This document shows positions 9,691 through 18,456 of a stretch of DNA of 64,000 bases, piece after piece. The notes beneath the pieces were generated by a model, which had not been told where the DNA came from, ran no database searches, and was given only the letters and a program-made list of their open reading frames with translations. The first letter of the stretch is position 1; every line of letters begins with the position of its first letter. The DNA lies in contig NZ_CP069620.1 in the NCBI RefSeq assembly GCF_026109735.1, forward strand, positions 992,001 through 1,056,000. The letters are read 5' to 3'. The DNA is from Salinimicrobium tongyeongense (GTDB lineage: Bacteria; Bacteroidota; Bacteroidia; Flavobacteriales; Flavobacteriaceae). Made by a program: the position numbers and the translations under genes.

Positions 9691-10931
9691 TATCGAATTT
9701 TTAGGGTTACAATGGTTACAATAGCCAGAAAGATTCCAATAATCCAGAACCTCACCACAATTTTGCTCTCATGAAAGCCGGCTTTCTGGAAATGGTGGTG
9801 CAGTGGTGACATCAGGAAAATCCTTCTTCCTTCCCCGTATTTCTTACGGGTATATTTAAACCAGCCCACCTGCATCACTACCGAAAGGTTCTCAATTAGA
9901 AATACCCCGCACAAAATGGGGATCAGTAACTCTTTTCTTGTGGCCAGCGCCAGTACGGCAATGATCCCGCCAATGGTCAAGCTCCCGGTGTCTCCCATAA
10001 AGACCTGGGCCGGGAAGGTATTGTACCAGAGGAATCCCACCAAAGCTCCTGCAAAAGCCGAAATGTAAATGGTCATTTCCCCTGTTCTGGGAATGTACAT
10101 CACATTCAGGTAATCTGAAAAAATGATGTTCCCCGAGACCCATGCAAATATCCCCAGGGCAAGCACGATGATAGTCGAAGTCCCGGCTGCAAGCCCATCA
10201 ATCCCATCAGTGAGATTGGCACCGTTTGAAACAGCAGTTACAATAAAGATCACGATTGGGATAAAGATCAACCAGGCGTATTTGGCGTATTCAGGATTGA
10301 TCCAGGTAATAAGGCTTGCGTAATCAAACTCGTTATTCTTCACGAACGGGATAGTGGTCTTGGTCGATTTTTCTTCCACAGAAGTAGTGACAGGATTTTC
10401 AGCTGAAGAGATGAGTTCTACAGCCTCTGTACTTCCCGGCAACTGCGGATTCTCATTAATGGTGATATCGGGGTGAAAATAAATGGTCGCACCCACAATC
10501 ACACCAAGCCCTACCTGGCCTACCACCTTAAAAATGCCTTTTAAGCCCGCCTTATCCTTACGGAAGGTTTTTATATAATCATCCAGGAACCCTATCGCGC
10601 CCATCCAGAGGGTGGTAACAATCAACAGGATAACGTAGATATTGTCCAGCTTGGCTACCAGCAAAACCGGTATGAGCGTGGAAATGATAATGATAATTCC
10701 GCCCATGGTTGGGGTGCCGGCTTTTTGGCTTTGACCTTCAAGCCCAAGATCCCTTACACTCTCACCTATCTGCTTCTTCTGAAGGAAATTGATGATCCTT
10801 TTTCCGTAAATGGTCGATATTCCCAAAGAAAGGATTATTGCCACAGCCGATCTAAAGGAGATGTACTGGTAAAGTCTCTCCCCCGGAAAGGTATAGGCAT
10901 CTTCAAGATATTCGAACAGATGGTACAACAT
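9690..10931 (-). CDS. mraY: Phospho-MurNAc-pentapeptide transferase MraY
   Basis: Integral membrane enzyme making lipid I from UDP-MurNAc-pentapeptide and undecaprenyl phosphate. Motifs seen are GTPTMGG near residue 73, the catalytic [28 protein letters not shown] and the Mg-binding MSPLHHHF near the C-terminus. At 413 aa it is about 50 residues longer than E. coli MraY because of an insertion with a Ser/Thr/Glu-rich stretch (around 155-205) in an extracytoplasmic loop; similar lengths are common in Bacteroidetes. It is 27 nt downstream of murE. Confidence 0.97.
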   Translation of the reverse strand: MLYHLFEYLEDAYTFPGERLYQYISFRSAVAIILSLGISTIYGKRIINFLQKKQIGESVRDLGLEGQSQKAGTPTMGGIIIIISTLIPVLLVAKLDNIYVILLIVTTLWMGAIGFLDDYIKTFRKDKAGLKGIFKVVGQVGLGVIVGATIYFHPDITINENPQLPGSTEAVELISSAENPVTTSVEEKSTKTTIPFVKNNEFDYASLITWINPEYAKYAWLIFIPIVIFIVTAVSNGANLTDGIDGLAAGTSTIIVLALGIFAWVSGNIIFSDYLNVMYIPRTGEMTIYISAFAGALVGFLWYNTFPAQVFMGDTGSLTIGGIIAVLALATRKELLIPILCGVFLIENLSVVMQVGWFKYTRKKYGEGRRIFLMSPLHHHFQKAGFHESKIVVRFWIIGIFLAIVTIVTLKIR

Positions 10932-10958
10932 ATGCTTTTGCTTCTTCTCCTGGAGAAA

Positions 10959-12422
10959 TTATTTTTTTAACTCGTTTAAATATTCACTTACGATCTTAAA
11001 ATCGTCAAAATCCTTTCTCACTCCGTTAATTTCCTGGTAGGTTTCATGGCCCTTCCCGGCAATGAGGATGATATCATTTTTACTGGCCAGCTGGCAGGCT
11101 GTCTTTATGGCCTGCAACCTGCTGGTAACCGACATTATTTTCTTAAAATGCTGCGGCTCCACCCCGGCCTCCACTTCTTCTATGATCTTATCGGGGTCTT
11201 CGGTACGCGGATTGTCGCTGGTAAACACCACCCTGGTGCTTAGGGCCGAGGCAATATGCCCCATTTTTGGCCTTTTTGAGCGGTCACGATCTCCCCCGCA
11301 ACCCACAACCGTGATCAATTCTTCATTTTTGGTCCTTATGCTGTTAATGGTTTCGAGCACATTCTGTAAAGCATCGGGCGTATGTGCGTAATCTACAATG
11401 GCAGTAATCTTTCCTTCGGAAATGTAATACTGAAACCGGCCGCTAACAGCATTGAGCTCGCTAATGTGCTTCAGGCTTTCCAAAGTGCTTAACCCAAGTA
11501 ATTCTGAAGCCGCATAAATTGCGAGTATGTTGTAGGCATTGAAGTTTCCTATCAGTTTGGTCCAGACTTCCTGCTCATTGACCTTCAGCAGCATTCCGCC
11601 AAATCCGTTTTCGAGGATCTGGGCTTTATAATCGGCTACAGACTTTAGGGCATAAGAGTATTTCTTCGCCTTTGTATTCTGAAGCATCACTTTTCCATTC
11701 TTGTCATCTCCATTGGTAAGGGCAAAAGCCGAAGCAGGAAGCTGGTCAAAAAAGGCCTTTTTGACATCCCTGTATTCTGCAAAACTTTTGTGGTAATCGA
11801 GGTGCTCGTGAGTGAGGTTCGTAAAAATCCCGCCGGCAAATTTCAATCCGGTAGTGCGGTGCTGGGCAATGCCATGAGAGCTTACTTCCATAAAACAGAA
11901 CTCCACACCGGCCTCATTCATCTTTTGCAGGTATGAGTTGATGCTAAGGGAGTCTGGGGTGGTATGGGTGGCCGGAAATTTCTCTTCGCCCACCATTACA
12001 TTTACCGTAGAAAGCAGGCCAACCTTATACCCGGCTTTTGTAAAGAGCTGGTACAGGAGCGAGGCCACGGTAGTCTTTCCATTTGTTCCCGTAACCCCCA
12101 CCAGTTTAAGGTTTTCAGAAGGGTTTCCGAAGAAATTATCGGCCATAAAAGCCAGGGCCTCCTGTGAATTTTTGACTTTCACATAAGTAATCCCGTTGAC
12201 GGTGTTGCCGGGCATTTCTTCACAGATTACGGCCAGGGCGCCCTGCTCAACAGCTTTAGCTATATAAGCATGCCCATCGGTTTGGGTTCCGCGAATAGCT
12301 ACAAAAACATCATTGAACCCCACTTTCCGGGAATCAAAATGAATGTTGTTAACAGCAATGTTCGTATTCCCCACTACTGCTTCAAGAGAAACCCTGTATA
12401 ATATGTCTTTTAAATAAATCAA
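10959..12422 (-). CDS. murE: UDP-MurNAc-tripeptide synthetase MurE (meso-DAP type)
   Basis: Mur ligase adding the third stem-peptide residue. The P-loop VGVTGTNGKTT (108-118) and the DNPR motif (403-406) are present; DNPR is the known signature for meso-diaminopimelate rather than lysine, so a DAP-type peptidoglycan is expected. The start is a TTG at 12422-12420 overlapping the ftsI stop (TTGA); no ATG lies at the family's usual N-terminus (IYLKDILYR). The 487-aa length is normal. No murF follows: in this lineage it lies elsewhere. Confidence 0.96.
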   Translation of the reverse strand: MIYLKDILYRVSLEAVVGNTNIAVNNIHFDSRKVGFNDVFVAIRGTQTDGHAYIAKAVEQGALAVICEEMPGNTVNGITYVKVKNSQEALAFMADNFFGNPSENLKLVGVTGTNGKTTVASLLYQLFTKAGYKVGLLSTVNVMVGEEKFPATHTTPDSLSINSYLQKMNEAGVEFCFMEVSSHGIAQHRTTGLKFAGGIFTNLTHEHLDYHKSFAEYRDVKKAFFDQLPASAFALTNGDDKNGKVMLQNTKAKKYSYALKSVADYKAQILENGFGGMLLKVNEQEVWTKLIGNFNAYNILAIYAASELLGLSTLESLKHISELNAVSGRFQYYISEGKITAIVDYAHTPDALQNVLETINSIRTKNEELITVVGCGGDRDRSKRPKMGHIASALSTRVVFTSDNPRTEDPDKIIEEVEAGVEPQHFKKIMSVTSRLQAIKTACQLASKNDIILIAGKGHETYQEINGVRKDFDDFKIVSEYLNELKK

Positions 12423-14425
12423 CTCAATTTTAATTTTATGGTAAGGCCTTCAGCAATGCTTGTTCCGGGTTTAACCGACTGCTGACTCACCTCTCCGTTT
12501 CCGGATATTTCATATTTCACCCCAAGATTTTCCAGGAGGGAAACTGCATCCATGGCAGGCATCCCCCTCAGGTCGGGCACTACTTTGCCCAGTTTCCTGG
12601 CGGCGGCATAATATTTTTCGTAATTCTTTTCAATAGCAGGGTCAACCCGCTCCAGCGTCTCAAACTCATCGAGCACAGGCGTATCTGTAAAGATCTTCTG
12701 GGCGATCCTTTTAAAGACCGGCCCGCTTACATCGGCCCCGTAATAACCGGTTTTGTTATTGGGCTTGTGAATCACCACAATACATGAATACTTAGGGTTC
12801 TCTACCGGGAAAAAGCCGACAAAAGAAGAAATGTACTGCGGATTCTGGGCCCAGCCCTCTTTCCAGTATTCGGTTTGGGCAGTTCCGGTTTTTCCGGCCA
12901 TGGAAAAATTCGGGTCATAAAGCCCTTTTCCAGTACCCTTTTCAACCACATTTTTAAGCAGATCGGTAACTTTGGCCACAGTCTCGGGACTGCATATTTG
13001 TGGATCTATGATCTCTTTATCAAACTTCTCGATGGTCTTATCCCACTCTTTAACCTCTTTGATAAAGCGGGGTTTTACCATTTCGCCCCCATTGGCAATG
13101 GCGTTGTAAAATGTAAGGGTTTGCAAGGGCGTGATCTGGATACTTCCATACCCGTAAGCCATCCACGGCAGCGATAACCCGCTCCAGGTCTTATCTCCCG
13201 GAGTAGGAATATAAGGCGTGCCCTCGCCCTTGATGGCAAGGCCAAGGCTTTCATCAAGGTGCATGTCTTTTAGCCTGTCTACAAACTTCTCGGGCTGATC
13301 TTTGTAGTTCTCATAGATCAGCTTTACGATCCCCACGTTTGAGGAAACTTCAAAAGCTTTTCCTGCTGAAATTTTTCCGTAGCCCCCGTGTTTGGAATCC
13401 CGCACTCTTCTTCGGTAAATGATCATCTGGCCCTTCTCTGTGTCTACCACGGTACTGGTATCAATCACTTTATCTTCAAGAGCCACGATCATAGACATGA
13501 GCTTAAAGGTAGATCCCGGTTCATGGGCTTCCCCCACGGCATAGTTCAGTTTTTCAAAATAAGTGCCTTTGGAAGTGCGCCCCAGGTTTGAGATTGCCTT
13601 GATCTCGCCGGTTTCGGTTTCCATCACCACTACCGAGCCATGATCGGCCTCATATTTCTCCAACTGTTTCAGCAAAGCGTGGTGGGCGATATCCTGAATT
13701 TTCACATCTATGGTTGAAATAAGGTCATAGCCATCTTTTGGCTCCACCTCGTTATTGTCGCTTATCGGTTTCCACTGGCCTTTGGCGATACGCTGCTTTA
13801 AACGCCTGCCTTCCTTGCCCCTAAGATAGGGTCCAAAAGCACCTTCAAGGCCCACCCGTGTATAGTAACCGCTGTCGTCCTGCCGCTCGTAACCCACAGT
13901 GCGTTCGGCCATTTTCCCTAAAGGATGTTCCCGAACCGTTCTCTGCTCCACGATAATTCCGCCGCGGTTAGAACCCAGTTTGAACATCGGAAAATTCTTT
14001 ACCTTAATATATTCTGAATATCCAAGGTTACGTGCAATAAGCAAATACCTGTGTTTATTAGCCCTGGCCGAACGCAGTTTTCGCACCCAGCGCGAAGAAT
14101 CTTCCCCGAACATTTTGGCGAGTTCTTTGGCAAGCGGGCCCACATTTTCCTGGAAGTTCTTATCTGAAACCGTGACCGCATCAAACCTTATATCATATTT
14201 GGGTATTGATGTTGCCAGCAAATTACCGTTGGCATCGTAAAGATTTCCGCGGTTTGCCGGAATAACAAAATTCCGGTAAGTGCGCTGCTCGGCCATCTCC
14301 CGGTAATTCTCCCCCTCAACCACCTGTATATTAAGAAGCTTAAAGCCCACAGCAAAAGCAAGCAGGAACATAAAACCCGCCACTACGTAGATGCGATAAA
14401 GTATGTGCTTCTCGGTAGTTGCCAT
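12419..14425 (-). CDS. ftsI: Septal transpeptidase PBP (FtsI/PBP3-like) with PASTA domain
   Basis: Class B penicillin-binding protein that cross-links septal peptidoglycan. One N-terminal membrane anchor (about 12-32) is followed by the PBP dimerisation region and the transpeptidase domain with the three active-site motifs: STFK (nucleophile Ser305), SSN (FEVSSNVG) and KTG (Lys512). A C-terminal PASTA domain (VVPDLRGMPAMDAVSLLENLG) binds peptidoglycan or modulates activity; E. coli FtsI lacks it but Bacteroidetes homologues have it. At 668 aa it starts one base into the ftsL stop (TAATG). Confidence 0.96.
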   Translation of the reverse strand: MATTEKHILYRIYVVAGFMFLLAFAVGFKLLNIQVVEGENYREMAEQRTYRNFVIPANRGNLYDANGNLLATSIPKYDIRFDAVTVSDKNFQENVGPLAKELAKMFGEDSSRWVRKLRSARANKHRYLLIARNLGYSEYIKVKNFPMFKLGSNRGGIIVEQRTVREHPLGKMAERTVGYERQDDSGYYTRVGLEGAFGPYLRGKEGRRLKQRIAKGQWKPISDNNEVEPKDGYDLISTIDVKIQDIAHHALLKQLEKYEADHGSVVVMETETGEIKAISNLGRTSKGTYFEKLNYAVGEAHEPGSTFKLMSMIVALEDKVIDTSTVVDTEKGQMIIYRRRVRDSKHGGYGKISAGKAFEVSSNVGIVKLIYENYKDQPEKFVDRLKDMHLDESLGLAIKGEGTPYIPTPGDKTWSGLSLPWMAYGYGSIQITPLQTLTFYNAIANGGEMVKPRFIKEVKEWDKTIEKFDKEIIDPQICSPETVAKVTDLLKNVVEKGTGKGLYDPNFSMAGKTGTAQTEYWKEGWAQNPQYISSFVGFFPVENPKYSCIVVIHKPNNKTGYYGADVSGPVFKRIAQKIFTDTPVLDEFETLERVDPAIEKNYEKYYAAARKLGKVVPDLRGMPAMDAVSLLENLGVKYEISGNGEVSQQSVKPGTSIAEGLTIKLKLS

Positions 14426-14742
14426 TACTCTTTTTCTTTAACTATGATCTTTGTGGGAGGCACATCAGACGGCTTGATACCCTTTTGCGCCATTCTCCCT
14501 GTAATTGTCGATTCCATTTTAAGCTTCATGAGGTTAGACCTGCCGTCAAGAAATTCTGTCCTCAACTCGAGCACCTCATCGTTAAGCCTCGCTATTTCAT
14601 GCACCTTTTGTTCTGCACTGTGAGAGCTGCCAATCATAAAAATTGCCAGCACCGTACAAAAAAGGATAAAACGCCAGTTGTTAAAGGCGTCGTTGCTAAT
14701 AAGAAACTTTCCTTTAAGGATGTTGTACAAACTCTCTTTCAT
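14425..14742 (-). CDS. ftsL: FtsL-like divisome protein
   Basis: Small bitopic protein of 105 aa: a cytoplasmic N-terminus, a membrane segment WRFILFCTVLAIFMIGSS (about 24-41) and a short periplasmic coiled coil (EQKVHEIARLNDEVLELRTEF). Primary sequence is poorly conserved across phyla; the call relies on topology and on the rsmH-ftsL-ftsI position. It probably activates FtsWI together with FtsQ. It is one base downstream of the rsmH stop. Confidence 0.85.
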   Translation of the reverse strand: MKESLYNILKGKFLISNDAFNNWRFILFCTVLAIFMIGSSHSAEQKVHEIARLNDEVLELRTEFLDGRSNLMKLKMESTITGRMAQKGIKPSDVPPTKIIVKEKE

Positions 14743-14743
14743 A

Positions 14744-15643
14744 CTACTCAGTTCTTTCGGCTATTCTCAATCTTGCACTGCGCGCCCTGTTGTTCTGCTT
14801 AATCTCTTCGGAACCAGGCACTATCATTTTTCCCACTTTTTGAAAAGGCACAGAAATATTTCCGTAGAAATCCTTTTCTGGCTCTCCTTCAAACATCCCG
14901 TTTCTTATATACCTTTTCACCAGCCTGTCTTCCAAAGAATGATAACTGATAAGGCTCAACCTGCCTCCCGGTTTCAGCAAAGTCTCGGTTTGAAGCAGGA
15001 ATTCTTTGAGCACCTCAATTTCCTGGTTCACCTCTATTCTTATGGCCTGGTATACCTGCGCCAGAATTTTATGCTCCCGCCCCGCAGGCAAAAAAGGCTG
15101 CAACACCTCCTTTAATTTTTCACTGGTCGCTATCTCCCCGTCCTTGCGCGCAGAGACTAAAGTACGCGCTATTTTTGGGGCATTACGCAGTTCTCCATAT
15201 TGGGAGAGCACTGTGCGCAGCTGCTTTTCTTCATAATTATTAACCACCTCAAAAGCGCTAAGGCTACTACTTTGATTCATCCTCATGTCGAGCTTTGACT
15301 CAAAGCGTGTGGAGAAGCCGCGTTCGGCCACGTCAAACTGATGGGAAGAAACCCCAAAATCACCCAAAATGCCATCAACTTTCTTTACGCCATAAAACCT
15401 TAAAAAGCGTTTTATGAACCTGAAATTCTCATTGATAAGGCTAAACCTTTCATCGTCGATCTTGTTCGCCAAAGCATCCTTATCCTGATCAAAAGCAAAA
15501 AGCTTTCCCTGGGGCCCCAATTTTTTAAGGATCTCCCGGGAATGCCCGCCACCACCAAAAGTCACATCCACGTAAACCCCCGAAGGCTGGATATTCAAAC
15601 CATCTACACTCTCCTTCAGCAATACAGGGTTATGATAAGCCAT
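14744..15643 (-). CDS. rsmH: 16S rRNA (cytosine-1402-N4)-methyltransferase RsmH
   Basis: SAM-dependent methyltransferase (formerly MraW) modifying C1402 in the ribosomal P site. The SAM-binding DVTFGGGGHS (26-35), the GILGDFGVSSHQ motif and the C-terminal SYHSLEDRLVKRYI are characteristic. The length of 299 aa is normal. It overlaps the mraZ 3' end by 14 nt, the standard first two genes of the dcw cluster. Confidence 0.97.
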   Translation of the reverse strand: MAYHNPVLLKESVDGLNIQPSGVYVDVTFGGGGHSREILKKLGPQGKLFAFDQDKDALANKIDDERFSLINENFRFIKRFLRFYGVKKVDGILGDFGVSSHQFDVAERGFSTRFESKLDMRMNQSSSLSAFEVVNNYEEKQLRTVLSQYGELRNAPKIARTLVSARKDGEIATSEKLKEVLQPFLPAGREHKILAQVYQAIRIEVNQEIEVLKEFLLQTETLLKPGGRLSLISYHSLEDRLVKRYIRNGMFEGEPEKDFYGNISVPFQKVGKMIVPGSEEIKQNNRARSARLRIAERTE

Positions 15644-16103
15644 TTCCTTCTACACTTTTATTACCCATTACACGTTCGGCAAGTTCAGCAAACTCTTCAG
15701 GCGGTGTATCTATAGCTTTCTCATACTCATCCTTATCCCAGATTTCAATAGTATCAATAGGAGAAGTAATCACCACTTCTTTATTGATGCCTGCAATGCG
15801 AATAAGGTCTTTTGGAATGAGAAGCCGCCCGTTGGTATCTACTTCTACAATTTTAACACCTGCCGTAAATTTTCTTATAAAGTCCATGTTCTCTTTAACG
15901 AACCTGTTGAGCTTCCCCACCTCCTGCATCAACTCGTTCCATCGCTGCATGGGATAGAGCTCTAAACAGTTTCCAAACAGGGAACGTTTAAGCACAAAAC
16001 CGTCCTGAATGATGGGCACAAGCTGCTTTTTCATAGGCGCAGGCACCATGAGCCGGCCCTTTGCGTCTACTTTGCATTCGTATGTACCAATGAGATTTAC
16101 CAC
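15630..16103 (-). CDS. mraZ: Transcriptional regulator MraZ
   Basis: Ring-forming DNA-binding protein with two SpoVT/AbrB-like half-domains; both carry the conserved D-x3-R motif (DAKGRL near residue 13 and DTNGRL near 90). In E. coli and mollicutes MraZ binds short direct repeats upstream of its own gene and regulates the dcw operon; three such repeats lie upstream here (16140-16164). The start is a GTG at 16103-16101 preceded by AGGA; the protein then reads VNLIGTYECKVDAKGRL, the usual N-terminus. 157 aa, first gene of the dcw cluster. Confidence 0.96.
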   Translation of the reverse strand: MVNLIGTYECKVDAKGRLMVPAPMKKQLVPIIQDGFVLKRSLFGNCLELYPMQRWNELMQEVGKLNRFVKENMDFIRKFTAGVKIVEVDTNGRLLIPKDLIRIAGINKEVVITSPIDTIEIWDKDEYEKAIDTPPEEFAELAERVMGNKSVEGNGLS

Positions 16104-16120
16104 TCCTACAGTTTATGATT

Positions 16121-16164
16121 CAAATATATTGAATTTTAAACCACATTTTACCACTTTTTACCAC
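16121..16164 (-). promoter_or_regulatory. mraZ/dcw promoter with putative MraZ operator
   Basis: On the minus strand a perfect -7 box TATATTTG (16128-16121) is preceded by three direct repeats GTGGT, each separated by 5 nt (plus-strand ACCAC at 16140-16144, 16150-16154, 16160-16164; extended form AAAGTGGTAA). Three pentamers at 10-bp period is the architecture of known MraZ boxes, and the location over the -33 region predicts autorepression of the dcw cluster. Binding itself is inferred. Confidence 0.75.
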
Positions 16165-16358
16165 ATTGTTGATAAATTTTCCCCATCTGCCCACTCAAGC
16201 ACCTGTTAAACCAACTACTTGAAGCAGTTTTAGTTGTAAGAAGAATTTGTTAAAAAATTTTAGGATTTTTTTGAGTGATTCACCGGAAAAATGTGAAAAT
16301 TGGGTCCCTGAAAATTATGGCAGCTTCTGCAAAATCGATATACTTGTAGGGAAATCAT

Positions 16359-16366
16359 TATATTTG
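16359..16366 (+). promoter_or_regulatory. Putative -7 box of hydrolase-engB operon
   Basis: TATATTTG matches the Bacteroidetes consensus TAnnTTTG exactly and lies 24 nt before the ATG of the alpha/beta hydrolase gene. No clear TTTG -33 element is visible at the expected distance. Confidence 0.5.
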
Positions 16367-16389
16367 CGAAGCTAACAGCAAAGGCATCA

Positions 16390-17154
16390 ATGGAAAATAA
16401 TCTACGGGAAGAAGGAAAATTCAGTTATGTGGAGGAAGGTGAAGGAACACCAATTATCATCCTCCACGGTTTAATGGGAGGATTGAGCAACTTTGAAGGC
16501 GTGCTGAGTTTTTTCCCGAAAAAGGGGTACAAAGTTGTTCTGCTTAAATTACCTCTTTACGAACTCTCCCTTTTAAAAACAAGTGTTGCCACCTTTGCCA
16601 AATACCTGAAGGAGTTTATAGATCACAAGAACTATTCGAAAGTCATTCTTTTGGGGAATTCCCTTGGCGGCCACATCGCACTACTCTGCACAAAACTTTA
16701 TCCTGAAGCTATCAAAGCCCTGGTAATCACCGGAAGTTCTGGCCTTTACGAAAGCGCCATGGGCGAAAGCTATCCAAAAAGGGGAGATTACGACTACATC
16801 AGGAAAAAAGCCGAAAATGTGTTCTACGACCCAAAAGTGGCGACCAAAGAAATAGTTGATGACGTATTTGAAACGGTTAATGACCGCAACAAATTGATCA
16901 AAACCCTGGCCATTGCCAAGAGCGCCATTCGCCACAATATGTCTAAAGACCTTCCAAAAATGCAAACTCCCACCTGCATTATCTGGGGCCGCAATGACAA
17001 TGTTACCCCTCCCGAAGTCGCCGAGGATTTTCACCGCCTGCTACCCGACTCCGATCTTTACTGGATCGAGAAATGTGGCCATGCAGCCATGATGGAACAT
17101 CCCGACGCCTTCAACGAGATTCTCTACAGGTGGTTTACCACCCGTAAATACTAA
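16390..17154 (+). CDS. Alpha/beta-fold hydrolase
   Basis: A 254-aa cytoplasmic alpha/beta hydrolase without signal peptide. The oxyanion loop HGLMGG (26-31), the nucleophile elbow GNSLGG (Ser91), the acid in WGRNDNVTPP and the histidine in CGHAAMMEHP form a complete triad. The substrate is not predictable; relatives are annotated as esterases or as MhpC/BioH-like hydrolases. It precedes engB by 9 nt in the same direction, a conserved flavobacterial pairing, so the two are probably co-transcribed. Divergent from mraZ. Confidence 0.88.
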   Translation: MENNLREEGKFSYVEEGEGTPIIILHGLMGGLSNFEGVLSFFPKKGYKVVLLKLPLYELSLLKTSVATFAKYLKEFIDHKNYSKVILLGNSLGGHIALLCTKLYPEAIKALVITGSSGLYESAMGESYPKRGDYDYIRKKAENVFYDPKVATKEIVDDVFETVNDRNKLIKTLAIAKSAIRHNMSKDLPKMQTPTCIIWGRNDNVTPPEVAEDFHRLLPDSDLYWIEKCGHAAMMEHPDAFNEILYRWFTTRKY

Positions 17155-17163
17155 ACCTGTCTT

Positions 17164-17766
17164 ATGAAGATCAAATCGGCCGAATTTGTGATCAGCAATT
17201 CCGATGTTTCCAAATGTCCGGATAGCAAACTGCCCGAATATGCTTTTATTGGCCGCAGTAACGTGGGCAAATCCTCGCTCATCAACGCCCTCACAAACCG
17301 AAAAGATCTCGCCAAGACCTCTGGTCGGCCCGGAAAAACACAGCTCATCAACCATTTTTTGATCAACCAGAGCTGGTACCTTGTAGATTTGCCCGGCTAT
17401 GGCTATGCCCGGGTGTCAAAATCGGCTAAAAAGACTTTTCAGAAGTTTATCACGCAGTATTTTGAGAAGCGCGAGCAAATGCTTTGTGCTTTTGTGCTCA
17501 TAGACAGCCGCCATAAGCCACAGGCCATAGACATGGAATTTATGAGCTGGCTGGGGGAACACCAGATTCCTTTTTGCATCATCTTCACCAAAGCCGATAA
17601 GCTAAAACCCAATGCCCTGGAGCGCAATATTAAAAATTACCAGGAAGAAATGCTGCAGGTCTGGGAAGAAATGCCACAGTACTTTGTCACTTCATCGGCC
17701 AACGGGTTGGGAAGCGAAGAAGTTTTGGGATACATCCAGAACATCAACGACAACCTTAAGGAGTAG
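17164..17766 (+). CDS. engB: Ribosome biogenesis GTPase EngB/YihA
   Basis: Small TrmE-Era-EngA-EngB-Septin family GTPase of 200 aa acting in large-subunit assembly and, by unclear means, in septation. G1 GRSNVGKSSL, G2 region SGRPGKTQ, G3 DLPGYGYA, G4 TKADK and G5 SSAN are all intact. Length and motif spacing are normal. It starts at ATG 17164, 9 nt after the hydrolase gene; a hairpin with the recurrent CAAAAATGCC core follows its stop. Confidence 0.97.
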   Translation: MKIKSAEFVISNSDVSKCPDSKLPEYAFIGRSNVGKSSLINALTNRKDLAKTSGRPGKTQLINHFLINQSWYLVDLPGYGYARVSKSAKKTFQKFITQYFEKREQMLCAFVLIDSRHKPQAIDMEFMSWLGEHQIPFCIIFTKADKLKPNALERNIKNYQEEMLQVWEEMPQYFVTSSANGLGSEEVLGYIQNINDNLKE

Positions 17767-18120
17767 GCCCCAAAAATGCCTTTTTTGAAGGGGAAGTTTC
17801 TGCTACCAATACACGAATATTTCTTCGGAAATACACATAAAACATCATTCTGAAACTTTCTGAAAAGGTCCTGAAAATGTCATTTTTGAAGGCTAACCTT
17901 TCTGCCACGAATCCACGAACATTTCTTCGGAAATACTTCTGAAAAACCTGCTTATACGAAATTATTCTACCAAAAATATCAGGATGGAATTCTGAAAAAA
18001 AGGTTCTAAAATGTGATTTTTAGAACCTTTTTCAGCCTGGAATTCATATATAATCTCGTCTCAAAAATTTCAGGTTACTGACCACTAATGACTGATGACT
18101 AATGACTAATGACTAAAAAA
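17767..18120. repeat. Gene-free stretch with duplicated unit and short tandem repeat
   Basis: No coding potential seen. It holds two imperfect copies (about 75 nt) of one unit at 17769-17835 and 17871-17947, each with an AAAATGnC...TTTTTGAAGG palindrome, then a TTTCTGC(T/C)AC(C/G)AAT..CACGAA segment, then ATTTCTTCGGAAATAC; the copies are offset by about 112 nt (101 nt at the palindrome). The terminator at 17997-18032 follows, then a tandem series of ACTAATGACT/ACTGATGACT words (18084-18115). Such units are common intergenic filler in flavobacteria. Confidence 0.7.
17997..18032. terminator. Bidirectional terminator between engB and gldC
   Basis: A perfect 15-bp stem AAAAAGGTTCTAAAA (17997-18011) with TTTTAGAACCTTTTT (18018-18032) and a 6-nt loop. 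The ends provide T runs on both strands, fitting two convergent genes. Confidence 0.8.
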
Positions 18121-18456
18121 CTACTTCTTGATTTCCATTTTTTCGGCGAAGAAATCACAGAAATCTTTCATGGTATCTCTCATTTTGTCGTCCTGGGTGG
18201 CGCGGTAAAAGGTGTCGCTCATGGTGACGAGGGTCTGGTGAAAGAACATCTTCATATCGTCAAGCGGCATATCTTTGGTCCACAGGTCGATTTTTAGCGT
18301 CTCTTTTTGTTCGGCATCCCACATGGAAAGCAGCATGGCCTTGGCCTCCTGGTTTTCCACCCCTCCGTCTTCGGCGCTCCAATGGAGTTCTTCGGGTACG
18401 CGGTTTTCGTCTAAAGATACTTTAATATTGATATTTGATTTTTTTGCTATTGCCAT
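18121..18456 (-). CDS. gldC: Gliding motility protein GldC
   Basis: A 111-aa cytoplasmic protein beginning MAIAKKSNINIKVSLDENRVPEELHWSAED, the characteristic GldC N-terminus. GldC is associated with the type IX secretion/gliding machinery of Bacteroidetes; its absence weakens gliding in Flavobacterium johnsoniae. It overlaps the gldB stop (TAATG at 18456), the conserved gldB-gldC pair. No motif reveals a biochemical activity. Confidence 0.93.
   Translation of the reverse strand: MAIAKKSNINIKVSLDENRVPEELHWSAEDGGVENQEAKAMLLSMWDAEQKETLKIDLWTKDMPLDDMKMFFHQTLVTMSDTFYRATQDDKMRDTMKDFCDFFAEKMEIKK

Noticed and set aside
13075-13257. Small minus-strand frame inside ftsI
   Set aside because: It lies in another frame of an intact, conserved penicillin-binding protein gene and has no support of its own.
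18075-18117. ACTAATGACT tandem repeat as a regulatory or origin-like iteron
   Set aside because: Similar short runs (also at 49807-49834) are common low-complexity filler in flavobacterial genomes, and no replication gene is adjacent.
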